64,000 nt of DNA from Saccharothrix longispora (GTDB taxonomy: Bacteria > Actinomycetota > Actinomycetes > Mycobacteriales > Pseudonocardiaceae), in assembly GCF_030852425.1 (NCBI RefSeq), contig NZ_NSDM01000017.1, positions 84,102 through 148,101 on the forward strand, in the 5' to 3' direction. Within the stretch, counting starts at the first letter, position 1, and every line of letters starts with the position of its first letter. Positions 37,178 through 45,939 of the stretch are shown here, piece after piece. Under the pieces are notes generated by a model. It saw only the letters and a program-made list of their open reading frames with translations. It was not told where the DNA came from and searched no databases. Made by a program: the position numbers and the translations under genes.

Positions 37178-37464
37178 CCGGCCATCGTCACACGCTCCGC
37201 GCGCCACGCCATCCCCGGTATGGCGGCATGAACCACCGGATCGGGCGGGCATCACCACGTTCGCCGGGGGTTCGCCCACCCACAGGGGGCTCTCGACACG
37301 ATCGGGTGTGGCACGGCGACGGTCGAACAGGGGCAAGGAGGTGGCCCGCCGACAACGCTGCGCTGCGCGCTCCGGTCCCGCGCCCGCCGTCCGACCGGAC
37401 GGCGGACGCGCCGTGGCACAGTGGCCCTCGGCCACGTGATCGGCACGACGGAAGGACCACCGCG

Positions 37465-37998
37465 ATGCAGACCGAGGCGCAGGCCCGGGTCGGGCTCGTC
37501 TTCGACCTCTTCGACGTCAACGGGAACGGCCGGATCGAGGCCCGTGACTTCGAGCTGATGGCCGGGCGCGTCGACGCGGCGGCCACCGGGTCCGGCGACG
37601 CGGCGCGCGCAAGGATGACGGCGGCCTTCCGCCGCTACTGGGCGACGCTGGCCGCCGAACTGGACGTCGACGGCGACGGCGCCATCCCCCTCGACGAGTT
37701 CGTGGCGTGCGTGCTGTCACCGGAGCGGTTCGCCGACACCATCGCGGAGTTCGCCGAGTCGCTCGCCGAACTGGGCGACCCGGACGGCGACGGCCGGATC
37801 GAGCGGCCGCTGTTCGTCGCGCTGATGACCGCGATCGGCTTCGACCCGGCGAACACCAACGCGCTGTTCGACGCGTTCGGCCCCTCGGAGGCCGACGAGG
37901 TCGAGGTGCGCACGTGGACCGAGGCCATCGAGGACTACTACCAGCCGGACAAGGCGGGGACCACCGGCGACCTGCTCGTCGCGGGCCCCACCGGTTGA
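37465..37998 (+). CDS. EF-hand calcium-binding protein
   Basis: 177 residues, calerythrin-like. Three loops are readable: DVNGNGRIEARDF and DVDGDGAIPLDEF are canonical, and DPDGDGRIERPLF lacks the acidic residue at position 12. A fourth degenerate loop (FGPSEADEVEVRTW) completes two pairs. No signal peptide, so an intracellular calcium buffer or sensor. ATG 37465 with GAAGGA upstream. Confidence 0.88.
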   Translation: MQTEAQARVGLVFDLFDVNGNGRIEARDFELMAGRVDAAATGSGDAARARMTAAFRRYWATLAAELDVDGDGAIPLDEFVACVLSPERFADTIAEFAESLAELGDPDGDGRIERPLFVALMTAIGFDPANTNALFDAFGPSEADEVEVRTWTEAIEDYYQPDKAGTTGDLLVAGPTG

Positions 37999-38048
37999 GC
38001 GGCCTCGCGGCCGGGCCTGGCACGAGTGGCGCGAGGAGGGACGACGGG

Positions 38049-38942
38049 GTGTCCACCACCGAGGACGGGGTCGACGTCGGGGTCGGTCGGACGGCGCTGA
38101 TGGTCGCCGCGGCACGGGCGATCGAGACCCACCGCGCCGACTCCCTCGCCGAGGACCCGTACGCCGAGCACTTCGTGCGCGCGGCCCCGGTGTCGGCCGG
38201 GTGGCCCGTGCGCCCGGAGGAGGTCCCGGACGGCGACGCCGACCCGCTGTGGGGCCGGCTGGCCCGCTACTTCGGACTGCGCACGCGGGTCTTCGACGAC
38301 TTCCTGCTGCGCTCCGCGCACGGCGGCGCGCGCCAGGTCGTGCTCTTCGGCGCCGGCCTGGACACGCGGGCGATGCGCCTGGACTGGCCGACCGGCGTCA
38401 CGGTGTTCGAACTCGACCGGGCGCCGGTGCTGGCCTTCAAGCAGCGGGTGCTGGACGGACTGGGCGCGCGGTCGCGGGCCGCGCGCGTGCCGGTGGCCGT
38501 CGACCTGGGGCACGACTGGGCGCCGGCGCTGGCCGGCGGCGGCTTCACCCCCGGGGTGCCGACGGCCTGGCTGGCCGAGGGCCTGGTCATGTACCTGACG
38601 CCCGAGGCCGAGCAGCGGTTGGTGCGCACCGCCGACCTGCTCTCGGCGGGCGGCAGCACGCTGGCGTACGAGACCAAGCCGCGCCCGACGTCGCCCGCCA
38701 TGGTCGCCGACCAGCTCTACACCGGGACGCGGGCGCGGCTCGACATCGACCTGGTCGCGCTGTTCGACCCCGGTCCGCGCCCCGACTCGGCGGCCGACCT
38801 CGCCGCGCGCGGCTGGTCCGCGACCACCCGCACGCCGTTCGACTTCACCGCCCGGCACGGCCGCGGCCCCGCACCGGAACCCGACGACGTGCTCGCCGAC
38901 AACCGCTGGGTGTTCGCCGAGAAGCCGCCCGCCTCCGGGTGA
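38049..38942 (+). CDS. SAM-dependent methyltransferase (TIGR00027/PPM family)
   Basis: 297 residues. Motif I VVLFGAGLDTRAMRLDW, the acidic FELDRAPVLAFKQ and AWLAEGLVMYLTPEAEQRL identify the leucine-carboxyl-methyltransferase-like family common in mycobacteria and relatives. Starts at GTG 38049 after GAGGAGGG, 50 bases after the EF-hand gene on the same strand. Acceptor unknown. Confidence 0.87.
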   Translation: MSTTEDGVDVGVGRTALMVAAARAIETHRADSLAEDPYAEHFVRAAPVSAGWPVRPEEVPDGDADPLWGRLARYFGLRTRVFDDFLLRSAHGGARQVVLFGAGLDTRAMRLDWPTGVTVFELDRAPVLAFKQRVLDGLGARSRAARVPVAVDLGHDWAPALAGGGFTPGVPTAWLAEGLVMYLTPEAEQRLVRTADLLSAGGSTLAYETKPRPTSPAMVADQLYTGTRARLDIDLVALFDPGPRPDSAADLAARGWSATTRTPFDFTARHGRGPAPEPDDVLADNRWVFAEKPPASG

Positions 38943-39119
38943 CCGGGGCAGGGAGCGGGTGCTCCCGCCGGTCCGGTCGACGGAGCGCCCGGAGAAGAGG
39001 CCTCGCGGCCGTCCGGCGACAACCCGGGGACGAACGCCCGGAGAAGAGGACACACCCTGGCCGGTTCCCCTGCGACCGTCGTCCCCGTCAGACGAGTCAG
39101 CAGGTTAAGGAGTACGGCC

Positions 39120-39542
39120 TTGTCCCTCACGACCACGATCCACCTGAACTTCCGCGGCGACGCCCGCGCGGCGCTGGAATCCTACCGGTCCGCGTTCGGC
39201 GGCGACCTCACCGTCGTCACGTACGGGGACGCCGGGAACGCCCAGGAGGAGTCCGAGGCCGACCAGGTGATGTGGGGCCAGGTGATCGCGCCGAACGGCT
39301 TCCACGTCATGGCCTACGACGTGCCCTCCCGGATGGCCTACGACCGGGGCGAGAACGCGTTCTTCGTCTCCCTGCGCGGCCAGACCGCCGAGGAGGTCAC
39401 CGGTTACTGGGAGAAGCTCTCCGAGGGCGCGACGGTCGTGGTGCCGATCGGCCCGTCGGGCTGGGCGCCCGCCTACGGGATGCTGCGCGACCGCTTCGGC
39501 GTCGTGTGGGTCCTCGACGTGGTGAGCGGGCACAACGGGTAG
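39120..39542 (+). CDS. VOC family (PhnB-like) protein
   Basis: 140 residues. HLNFRGDARAALESYRSAFG and the C-terminal YGMLRDRFGVVWVLDV are PhnB/glyoxalase-like signatures. TTG 39120 is chosen because TTAAGGAG is 8 bases upstream and the family N-terminus begins right there. Small VOC proteins of this type have no firm function. A hairpin follows at 39556-39606. Confidence 0.82.
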   Translation: MSLTTTIHLNFRGDARAALESYRSAFGGDLTVVTYGDAGNAQEESEADQVMWGQVIAPNGFHVMAYDVPSRMAYDRGENAFFVSLRGQTAEEVTGYWEKLSEGATVVVPIGPSGWAPAYGMLRDRFGVVWVLDVVSGHNG

Positions 39543-39555
39543 CGCGCCCGCGGGT

Positions 39556-39606
39556 GGGGCGTCGAACCGGTCAGGAATCGAGAAGCACGGGCCGGTCCGA
39601 CGCCCC
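39556..39606 (+). terminator. Hairpin after the VOC gene
   Basis: GGGGCGTCG (39556-39564) pairs perfectly with CGACGCCCC (39598-39606). The 33-base interior also pairs partly (ACCGGTC and GCCGGTC), giving a long hairpin 14 bases past the stop. Confidence 0.45.
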
Positions 39607-39669
39607 TGGCGTCGTGGTCCCGGAATCGCGCCGGACGCGTCCCGGGACCGACGACTCCGAGGAGTTCCC

Positions 39670-39915
39670 ATGAACGGCAGCGAGGGCGGCAACGGCGGCG
39701 CGAAGGTCCGCCGGTTCCACCGCCGGGTGTCGATCGCCTTCACGGTGACCGTGATCGCCTGCTTCGCCGCGATCGGCCAGGCGGAGTCGGCCCCCTGGGT
39801 GTTCCACCTCCCGCTGCCCCCGCTCGTCCTGCTGCTGTTCACGGGCCTCTACCTGTTCTCCCTGCCGCACACGAGGAAGTGGCGCGCCGGACGGGGTGCC
39901 GTCCGTCCGGAGTGA
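39670..39915 (+). CDS. Small two-helix membrane protein
   Basis: 81 residues with two hydrophobic helices (VSIAFTVTVIACFAAIG and PPLVLLLFTGLYLFSLP) and a basic C-terminal tail. ATG 39670 follows GAGGAG. Such short proteins are common in Pseudonocardiaceae-like genomes. Function unknown. Confidence 0.65.
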   Translation: MNGSEGGNGGAKVRRFHRRVSIAFTVTVIACFAAIGQAESAPWVFHLPLPPLVLLLFTGLYLFSLPHTRKWRAGRGAVRPE

Positions 39916-40094
39916 CCGGTCACTCCGGTGGGGCGCCGGGACTCCGACGCGGGCCGGGACCTCGTGGGTCGCGTGGAGGACCGCCGGGTCCACGAACCGG
40001 CCGGTGTCTCCACGCGACGACTCCTCCGAGGATCACCCAGGCGCTGCTCGCCGGGCCGGGCGGAATCGGGTCACGCGGTCCGGCCCGGCGGGTG

Positions 40095-41054
40095 TCAGTG
40101 CGTCACCTGCCAGTGGCTGTTGGCCGTCTGGAGGGTGAACGACAGGCCGTAGCAGCCGAAGTCGGTGCTGTTCACGCTGCCCGGCGGTGTCACCGACGAG
40201 TTGCCCGTGGTCAACGCGCTCCACGTGCCGCCGACCTTGATCTGCAGGTTGGCGGCGTGGTACTGGGTGCCGTAGGTCTCCGTGCAGTAGTAGCCCTGGC
40301 CGGTGGCGGAGTTGTACTCGGTGTAGACCTCGAACATGTCCCAGCCGCCGTGCGTCTCGCTGAGCTTGGCGGTGTCGGCGCTGGTGAACAGCGCGTCCCA
40401 GGACGAGGTGGTGTAGTTGTACAGGTAGGCGGTCCAGGAGTTGGTCACCGCGTTGGTCTGCACGTCCAGCACCGTGTAGGCGGGCAGCCCCTGGAACGGC
40501 GTGGTGTAGGTGCTCACGAAGCTGGAGTCGATCCAGGCGACCGCGGCGAACCCGGGAGAGGCCGCGCACCAGTCCCACGCGCCGACGCCGTTGCCGCCCT
40601 GCCAGTAGAACGTGGTCACCTCGATGCAGGACTTGCCGCTCGGGACCAGCGTCGGGGCGTACACGATGTCGGGGTTGCCGGGCGGGATGCTGATGCCCGG
40701 GTTGATGGAGTGGGTGGCCTGCGCCCCGTCGGACGAGACGTTCGGGAACGCGCCCCACACGACGTGCAACGCGCCGGCCCACGGCGTGATGGTCGTGGTG
40801 CCGGAGGTGCGGGCGGCTTCGCGGGACGCCTCCCGCTTGCGGAGCCGCTCGTCGACCATGGGCGCGGTCGCGGTGCGGGCGGCGTCGCCGCGCAGGGCGG
40901 GCACGGCCCGGTTGCTGACCGGGGAGTCGGGTGACGGAGCCGCGGCGACCGGTTTGTCCGATGTGGACGATGAAGCGGCGGCGGGCGCGAGCAGCGCGCC
41001 GGCGACGAGCAGCGCGACGGCTGCCCCGCGTAACAGGGGTGATGACGACGACAT
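40095..41054 (-). CDS. Secreted protein of unknown function
   Basis: 319 residues. Sec signal peptide (SSSPLLRGAAVALLVAGALL, cleavage near PAAA), an Ala/Ser/Pro-rich linker to about residue 85, then a compact domain rich in Tyr, Trp, Thr and Ser with about six Cys (SCIEVTTFYWQGG, WDWCAASPG, YYCTETYG, DFGCYGLSF). The composition suggests a beta-rich extracellular domain, perhaps carbohydrate binding. I do not recognise a family. ATG 41054; its own strong hairpin lies 158 bases upstream, after a different gene. Confidence 0.72.
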   Translation of the reverse strand: MSSSSPLLRGAAVALLVAGALLAPAAASSSTSDKPVAAAPSPDSPVSNRAVPALRGDAARTATAPMVDERLRKREASREAARTSGTTTITPWAGALHVVWGAFPNVSSDGAQATHSINPGISIPPGNPDIVYAPTLVPSGKSCIEVTTFYWQGGNGVGAWDWCAASPGFAAVAWIDSSFVSTYTTPFQGLPAYTVLDVQTNAVTNSWTAYLYNYTTSSWDALFTSADTAKLSETHGGWDMFEVYTEYNSATGQGYYCTETYGTQYHAANLQIKVGGTWSALTTGNSSVTPPGSVNSTDFGCYGLSFTLQTANSHWQVTH

Positions 41055-41211
41055 GGCCACGGTTGCCCTTTCGACAGGAAATCGGCTCACCGCAGGGAAG
41101 AAGCACGCGAGTGACGCACGTAGGTGCCCCCCCAGGACACTGCGGTACCCCTGAGCCTGTCGAGGACCCGTGATCTTGGCTAGAGGTCAATCGGCCGCTT
41201 GTCCTCCTCCG

Positions 41212-41251
41212 CCCGCCGACCACCGCACCGGCGGGCGCGGTGGTCGGCGGG
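41212..41251 (-). terminator. Strong hairpin terminator after the GreA/GreB-type gene
   Basis: CCCGCCGACCACCGC and GCGGTGGTCGGCGGG form a perfect 15-bp stem with a 10-base loop, starting 6 bases beyond the stop codon (minus strand). Confidence 0.8.
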
Positions 41252-41257
41252 GGCGCG

Positions 41258-41746
41258 TCAGGACGCGCCGGCGGCACGGTGGTGGCCATGGGGCACGGCG
41301 TCGAGCAGGGTGACCCGGATGGTGTTGCCGTTGGGGGCGCGGTAGGTGCGCTGGTCACCGGGGCGCGCGCCGGTGAGGGCCGCGCCCAGGGGCGAGTCCG
41401 GGGAGTAGACCTCGACGTCGCCGTGCTCGACCGCGCGCAGGCCCAGCAGGAAGGTCTCGACGTCGCCGGTGTCGTCGTAGCGGACGGTGAGCACCATGCC
41501 GAGTTCGGCGACGCCGTCGTCGGGCGGGTCCTGGCCGACCACGGCGACGTTGAGCAATTCCCGGATCTCGCGGATGCGCTCCTCGCGCTGCCTGCGCGGC
41601 ACCGCGCCGCGCTCCCCGGCCGCGTCGGTCTCGTCGTGGACCGGCGCGGCACCTGCCGCGAACAGGCCGGCGAGCTCGGTGCGCAGCCGCTGGTGGGCGT
41701 CGGGGCTCAGCCAGACGCGTCGGGTGCCGGGGTGGGTGCTGGTCAT
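41258..41746 (-). CDS. GreA/GreB-type transcription elongation factor family protein
   Basis: 162 residues. The C-terminal FKBP-like domain is clear (MVLTVRYDDTGDVETFLLG, DSPLGAALTGARPGDQRTY). The N-terminal coiled coil is short (RQREERIREIRELLNVA) compared with GreA and lacks an obvious pair of acidic residues at a tip. It is therefore likely a Gre-like paralogue (Rnk/GreB-related) rather than the housekeeping factor. ATG 41746. Confidence 0.82.
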   Translation of the reverse strand: MTSTHPGTRRVWLSPDAHQRLRTELAGLFAAGAAPVHDETDAAGERGAVPRRQREERIREIRELLNVAVVGQDPPDDGVAELGMVLTVRYDDTGDVETFLLGLRAVEHGDVEVYSPDSPLGAALTGARPGDQRTYRAPNGNTIRVTLLDAVPHGHHRAAGAS

Positions 41747-41926
41747 GGTGGCCTCGTGGTCGTGTGCTCGATCGGAGGACCGCTCGCACGGGTCGTGCGG
41801 ACGGGTGGGTGCCGTCAGGGCGGCCGGGAGGGGCGGCGCCGCCCTGACGGCGGTGGTGTCCGCGGTGCCGGGTACTCGTTCGGCGCCGGCTCCTCGGACG
41901 GGACAGGTGGTCGATGGGGCGGGTGG

Positions 41927-42121
41927 TCAGCGGCGGGAGGCTCCGGTGGCGCGGCGGCCGAGGATGACCTCGAGGTCGTGGGCGTAGTCGGTGGCGATGC
42001 GGGTGAGCACGTCGCGCTGGACGCGCAGGAAGGCGTTCTCCGCTCGCAACCAGGTCAGCTCCTCGCGCTCCTCGTCGGTGAGCGCGGCGCGGCCGTCCGG
42101 GACGGGGTCCGTGGTGTCCAT
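41927..42121 (-). CDS. Small coiled-coil protein
   Basis: 64 residues with a leucine-zipper-like helix (ELTWLRAENAFLRVQRDVL) and a basic C-terminus. The helix resembles the zipper of IS3-type transposase subunits, but there is no helix-turn-helix and no other transposon feature. ATG 42121 is 8 bases after the flavoprotein stop on the same strand, so it is probably cotranscribed with it. Function unknown. Confidence 0.6.
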   Translation of the reverse strand: MDTTDPVPDGRAALTDEEREELTWLRAENAFLRVQRDVLTRIATDYAHDLEVILGRRATGASRR

Positions 42122-42129
42122 GCGTTCCC

Positions 42130-43389
42130 TCAGCGCAGGGGGTCGAACGCCCGCAACGCGTCGGGCTGCTTCCCGGTGGTGATCCGCTCGGCCAGCAGCC
42201 GCCCGGTGACCGGCCCCTGGGCCAGCCCCCACATGCCGTGCCCGCCCGCGACGTAGACGTGCGGGGCGCGCACCGCGCCGATCAGGGCACGCCCGTCGGG
42301 TGTGACCGGGCGCGGGCCGACCCACACGTCGCGGCGCTCGTCCCAGCGCACGCCGTCGAGCAGCGGTCGGGCGGAGGCGGTGATCGCCTCCAGCCGGGCG
42401 TGGACGCCGGGGGCGTCGGGGTCGCGGAACTCCATCGTGCCCGCCACCCGCAGCCCGCCCTGGTAGGGCGTGCACGCCACGCGCACGTCCGGCAGGTGGA
42501 CGGGACCGGGCACCGGGCGCTCGACCGGCACGGTGAACGAGTACCCGCGCCCCGCTCGCACCGGCACGCGCACGCCCCACCGGCGCGCCAGCCGCGACAG
42601 CCACGCGCCGGTGGCCACGACCGCCACGTCGGCGGTCACGGCCCGGCCGCTGCGGGTGTGGACCGTGACCCCCGTGGCGTGGGAGCTGATGTCGACGGCC
42701 TCGACCAGGCGGACCGTCGCCCCCCTGGAGACCACGGCGCGGGCCAGCGCCCGCACGAAGGCCCCGGGGTCGGTGTAGCGCTGCCCGTCGACGCGGACCC
42801 CGGCGGTGAGGGTCGACGAGGCCAGGGGGACGTGCTCGCGCAGCCGGTCGGCGTCGAGTTCGACGTGGTCGACGGGCTGCCCGGCGTCGGACATCCTGCG
42901 CAGCTCCCGCAGCAGCCCCTCCGCCTGACGGCGCGTCCCGAAGGCGGCGGTGATCGGCGCGTCGACCGCGGTGGCGTCGACGCCGTTGGCGGTGAGCACG
43001 TCGAACGCCTCGACAGCCTCCTGGTTGAGCGGCAGGTTGGCCGCCACCGCGCGGGTCCACGACGACCACCGGCAGTTCACCGCGAACCTCGCCAGGAACG
43101 ACCAGAGCCCCGGGTCGACCGTCAGCGGGACGTGCAGGGGCGCGTCCGGTCGCAGCAGCGACCGCAGGCCGTAGCGCAGCACGGACGGCTCGTTGAGCGG
43201 GATCGCCAGGCCGGGTGCGATCCAGCCGGCGTTGCCCCACGAGGCGCCGGCCGCGATCGAGGTGCGGTCGACCACGGTGACCTCGACGCCGCGCTCCTGG
43301 AGGAACCACGCGGTCGACAGACCCACGATCCCCGCGCCGACCACGACCGCCGACCGCGGCCCGCCGTCGATGCGCTCCACGTCGACCAC
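42130..43389 (-). CDS. FAD-dependent D-amino-acid-dehydrogenase-like oxidoreductase
   Basis: 419 residues of the DadA/DAO family. The FAD-binding motif is VVVGAGIVGLSTAWFLQ, with VTVVDR after it, and the C-terminal signature is VYVAGGHGMWGLAQGPVTG. The start is GTG 43389, with GGAGG 5 bases upstream; GTG 43380 is possible. It probably oxidises a D-amino acid or imino acid such as proline or hydroxyproline. Two PucR-type palindromes lie 66-114 bases upstream, and the pucR-like gene is next, so it is likely the target of that regulator. Confidence 0.85.
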   Translation of the reverse strand: MVDVERIDGGPRSAVVVGAGIVGLSTAWFLQERGVEVTVVDRTSIAAGASWGNAGWIAPGLAIPLNEPSVLRYGLRSLLRPDAPLHVPLTVDPGLWSFLARFAVNCRWSSWTRAVAANLPLNQEAVEAFDVLTANGVDATAVDAPITAAFGTRRQAEGLLRELRRMSDAGQPVDHVELDADRLREHVPLASSTLTAGVRVDGQRYTDPGAFVRALARAVVSRGATVRLVEAVDISSHATGVTVHTRSGRAVTADVAVVATGAWLSRLARRWGVRVPVRAGRGYSFTVPVERPVPGPVHLPDVRVACTPYQGGLRVAGTMEFRDPDAPGVHARLEAITASARPLLDGVRWDERRDVWVGPRPVTPDGRALIGAVRAPHVYVAGGHGMWGLAQGPVTGRLLAERITTGKQPDALRAFDPLR

Positions 43390-43454
43390 GACCACCTCCA
43401 CCAGGACGAGTGCTGCTGTCGAAGCCAGCATCGCCGGGAGGACGCACCGGCCTG

Positions 43455-43503
43455 TTGTCCGCGGCCGACAATTCGGGCACGGCCCTTTGTCGGAAGCCGA
43501 CAG
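43455..43503. promoter_or_regulatory. Two PucR-type palindromes upstream of the flavoprotein gene
   Basis: TTGTCCG-CGG-CCGACAA (43455-43471) and TTGTCGG-AAG-CCGACAG (43487-43503) are each one mismatch from perfect symmetry. Their centres are 32 bp apart, about three helical turns. They lie between the pucR-like stop and the flavoprotein start. The form matches the sites at 9975 and 11205. Confidence 0.65.
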
Positions 43504-43512
43504 CGGCGTCGG

Positions 43513-45066
43513 TCAGCCGTTCTCGGCCGCGGCGAGGTCGATGATCATGGCGAGTCGCTTGCGCGGGTCGTCCAGGTCGAGCGCGGTCACCTCGGCCATC
43601 TTGCGCAGCCGGTAGCGGATCGTGTTCGGGTGCACGCCCAGCCGGTCACCCGCCCCGCTCAGGTCGCCCTGGCACTCCAGCCAGGCGCGCAGCGTCGCCG
43701 CGTAGTGGGTGGCGTGCTCCTCGTCGTGCCGGCGCAACTCGGTCACCGGTCCCCGCGCCGGCGTCCGACCGGCCCGCGCCGCGGCGCGCAACCGCTGGAG
43801 CAGGATGTCGTCCCACGACTCGTCGTACGCCGGGGGCTCCGCGTCCGGCGGGCGCGCTTCGTGCAGCGCCAGGCACTCGTCGGCCTCCTGCCTGCTGGCG
43901 GGCAGGTCGGTCGCCGGGGCGGTCCCCCCGATGCCGGCGGTCACCGTCACCTCGGCGGGCAGCGCGGCCCGCAGCAGCGCCACCCACTCGCGGGCCGAGT
44001 CCGCCCGCCCACCGGGCAGGACGGTGTAGAGGGTGCTGCCCGCCAGGGTGCTGCGCCCCGGCCGTGACCAGCCGAAACCGGTGGTGGCCCGCTCGAAGGC
44101 CAGCAGCAGTGCGGCGTGCCGCTCGGCGGCGATGTGCGCCCGCACGGCGATGACCCGCAGCTGTTCCCGGGGCAGGCCGAGCCTGCTGAGCACCGTGGCG
44201 GCGTCGGCGGTCCCCTCCAACAGGCGCAGCGTCAGGTCGGACTCGACCTGGCGCTCCAGGTCGGCACTGGCGCGGGAGCGCAGCAGGTGCAGCGCCACGG
44301 TGCGCGCGCCGTCGGCCAGCGCCGCCCGCGACACCCCCGTCAACGGGGCGCCGCACGTCACCCACACCGATCCCAGCAGCTCGCGACCTGCGCGCACGGC
44401 CACCACCATGCGCCCGGTCAAGCCGTGCTCCGGGTCCTGCGCCACGAACAGCGGCTCGTCGTGGGCGGCCAGGTGCGCGAACACCCCGCGCGCCTCGAAC
44501 AGCCCCCGCAGCCCGTCGGGCACCCGCCGGCCCAGGATCGTCTCCAGCCTGACCCGGTCGGCGCCCTGCTGCGAACTGGAGTACGCCAGCACCCGTGACG
44601 ACCGGTCCTCGATGGTCACCGCGCCGCCCACCGCGCCGGCCAGGCTGTCGGCCAGCGCGAACAGGTCGGTCGGTCCCCGCCCGGACTCGGTCTCCCGGCC
44701 CTCCAGCACCAGCCCGTAGACCACCCCGGCCAACTGGCTCCAGGACACCGACGGGTCGACCACCAGCACGGCGATCCCGGCGGCCTCCCCCAGCGCGGCG
44801 GCCTCCCCCAGCGCGGCGGCCTCCCCCGCCGCCTCGTCGTCACCGTGCGCCAGCACCGCGCTCGCCCGCGCGGCCACCGCCCACTCCACGGCCCGGGGGA
44901 CCGAGCCCGCGCCCACGGCCAGGAACACGTCCCCGTCGACCGCCCGGGCGTCGGTGGACTCGCGCAGCACCACGCTGCGCAGCTCCGTCGACCGCGGCAC
45001 CGGGCAGCACGCCACCCGCACGCCGTAGCCGCCGAGCACGTTCACCATGCGGTCCAACCTGATCAT
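43513..45066 (-). CDS. PucR family transcriptional regulator
   Basis: 517 residues. N-terminal PucR-type sensor domain (VVLRESTDARAVDGDVFLAV), a middle GAF/CdaR-like region, and the C-terminal helix-turn-helix GAGDRLGVHPNTIRYRLRKM. ATG 45066 follows CAGGGG. The coding strand continues into the DadA-like gene, whose promoter region holds two palindromes, so control of amino-acid oxidation is likely; many PucR proteins regulate purine, proline or amine use. An in-frame 18-bp tandem repeat adds GEAAAL units near residue 85. Confidence 0.88.
   Translation of the reverse strand: MIRLDRMVNVLGGYGVRVACCPVPRSTELRSVVLRESTDARAVDGDVFLAVGAGSVPRAVEWAVAARASAVLAHGDDEAAGEAAALGEAAALGEAAGIAVLVVDPSVSWSQLAGVVYGLVLEGRETESGRGPTDLFALADSLAGAVGGAVTIEDRSSRVLAYSSSQQGADRVRLETILGRRVPDGLRGLFEARGVFAHLAAHDEPLFVAQDPEHGLTGRMVVAVRAGRELLGSVWVTCGAPLTGVSRAALADGARTVALHLLRSRASADLERQVESDLTLRLLEGTADAATVLSRLGLPREQLRVIAVRAHIAAERHAALLLAFERATTGFGWSRPGRSTLAGSTLYTVLPGGRADSAREWVALLRAALPAEVTVTAGIGGTAPATDLPASRQEADECLALHEARPPDAEPPAYDESWDDILLQRLRAAARAGRTPARGPVTELRRHDEEHATHYAATLRAWLECQGDLSGAGDRLGVHPNTIRYRLRKMAEVTALDLDDPRKRLAMIIDLAAAENG
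44781..44827 (-). repeat. In-frame 18-bp tandem repeat inside the pucR-like gene
   Basis: The unit CGGCCTCCCCCAGCGCGG occurs 2.6 times with no mismatches and codes for repeats of GEAAAL. Its 18-bp length keeps the frame. It sits in an alpha-helical stretch of the sensor domain. Confidence 0.75.
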
Positions 45067-45108
45067 GCGCACCCCTGTCCGACACCCGCCACCCACCGTA
45101 ACCGCCGG

Positions 45109-45831
45109 TCAGGGCCGCGGGCACGCCGCCCGTCCCGCCCGGTCGAGCAGGGTCAGGTAGGCGTCGAGGTGCGCCGCGCCGGCGAGGAGGTCGCGGCTGC
45201 GCGCGGTCAGCCGGTCCTGCCAGGCGTCGAGGAAGGCGCGCAACGCGTCCGCCCCGCCCGCCTCGCGCAGCGACCCGACGAACCGCGCGACGTGGCGCAG
45301 CGGGTAGCCGCCCCGGCGCAGCTGCCGGGCGACCTCGGCGTCGCGCACGCGGTCCGGCCCGTACTCGCGGTAGCCGGTGGCCCGGTCCCGCTCCGGGCGC
45401 AGGACGCCCTCGGCCTCCCAGGCCCGCAGCGTGGCCGGGTGCACGCCGATCCGGCGCGCCAGCTCGCCCACGGTCAGCGGTCGCCCGTCGACCGGGGCGG
45501 GTGCGGCGCCGGAGAGGCTGCCCAGGGCCGCCGCGACCTCGGCGCGGGTGTCGCGCTCGGCGAGCAGCTCGACGTGCGCGGCGTCGACGAGCCGGTAGGC
45601 GGACTCGGTGTCGCCCTGGTTGGTCGCGCGCATGATCTCCGTCGCCCGCTGGTGCCCGTGCCCCCGGCGCAGCGCGAGGAAGGCGCGCAGGGCCTGCGCG
45701 TGCAGGGGTGTGTAGCGGCGGTAGCCGGTCTCGCCGCGCTCGGTCGGCGGGAGCACGCCGGCGTCGCCGTAGTTGCGGACCGCCTGCGCGGACAACCCGT
45801 GCTCCCGGGCCAGGTCGACGGGTCTCAGCAC
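45109..45831 (-). CDS. Tandem MerR-type transcriptional regulator
   Basis: 240 residues with two MerR-like winged helices. The first is LRPVDLAREHGLSAQAVRNY with GETGYRRYTPLHAQAL; the second is LTVGELARRIGVHPATLRAW with ATGYREYGPDRVRDAE. A helical tail follows. Starts at GTG 45831 with AGGAGG 3 bases upstream, an unusually short spacing. It is divergent from the erythromycin-esterase-family gene and probably controls it. Confidence 0.85.
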   Translation of the reverse strand: MLRPVDLAREHGLSAQAVRNYGDAGVLPPTERGETGYRRYTPLHAQALRAFLALRRGHGHQRATEIMRATNQGDTESAYRLVDAAHVELLAERDTRAEVAAALGSLSGAAPAPVDGRPLTVGELARRIGVHPATLRAWEAEGVLRPERDRATGYREYGPDRVRDAEVARQLRRGGYPLRHVARFVGSLREAGGADALRAFLDAWQDRLTARSRDLLAGAAHLDAYLTLLDRAGRAACPRP

Positions 45832-45883
45832 ACACCTCCTGTGAAGCTCGCGGCCGTCGATCCCAGGTGGGAGCTGCCGAAGT

Positions 45884-45901
45884 TTCAACCGGATCTTCAA
45901 C
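45884..45901. promoter_or_regulatory. Direct repeats in the MerR/esterase divergent region
   Basis: TTCAAC occurs twice with a 12-base period (45884-45889 and 45896-45901) in the 108-base space between the two divergent start codons. An operator for the tandem MerR protein is the simplest guess. Confidence 0.4.
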
Positions 45902-45939
45902 GATACCGTCGAGGGCAGTTCCTTCCGAAAGGGGTGTTC

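Noticed and set aside
34379..37231. A 950-residue plus-strand frame opposite the GH67-like gene
   Set aside because: Low-complexity antisense translation; the minus strand shows ordered landmarks and membrane helices.
41927..42121. Possible IS3-type transposase remnant
   Set aside because: Only a zipper-like helix resembles it; no helix-turn-helix, no inverted repeats, and it fits as the second gene of the flavoprotein operon.
44781..44827. CRISPR-like repeat
   Set aside because: Contiguous 18-bp tandem units without spacers, in frame inside a regulator gene.
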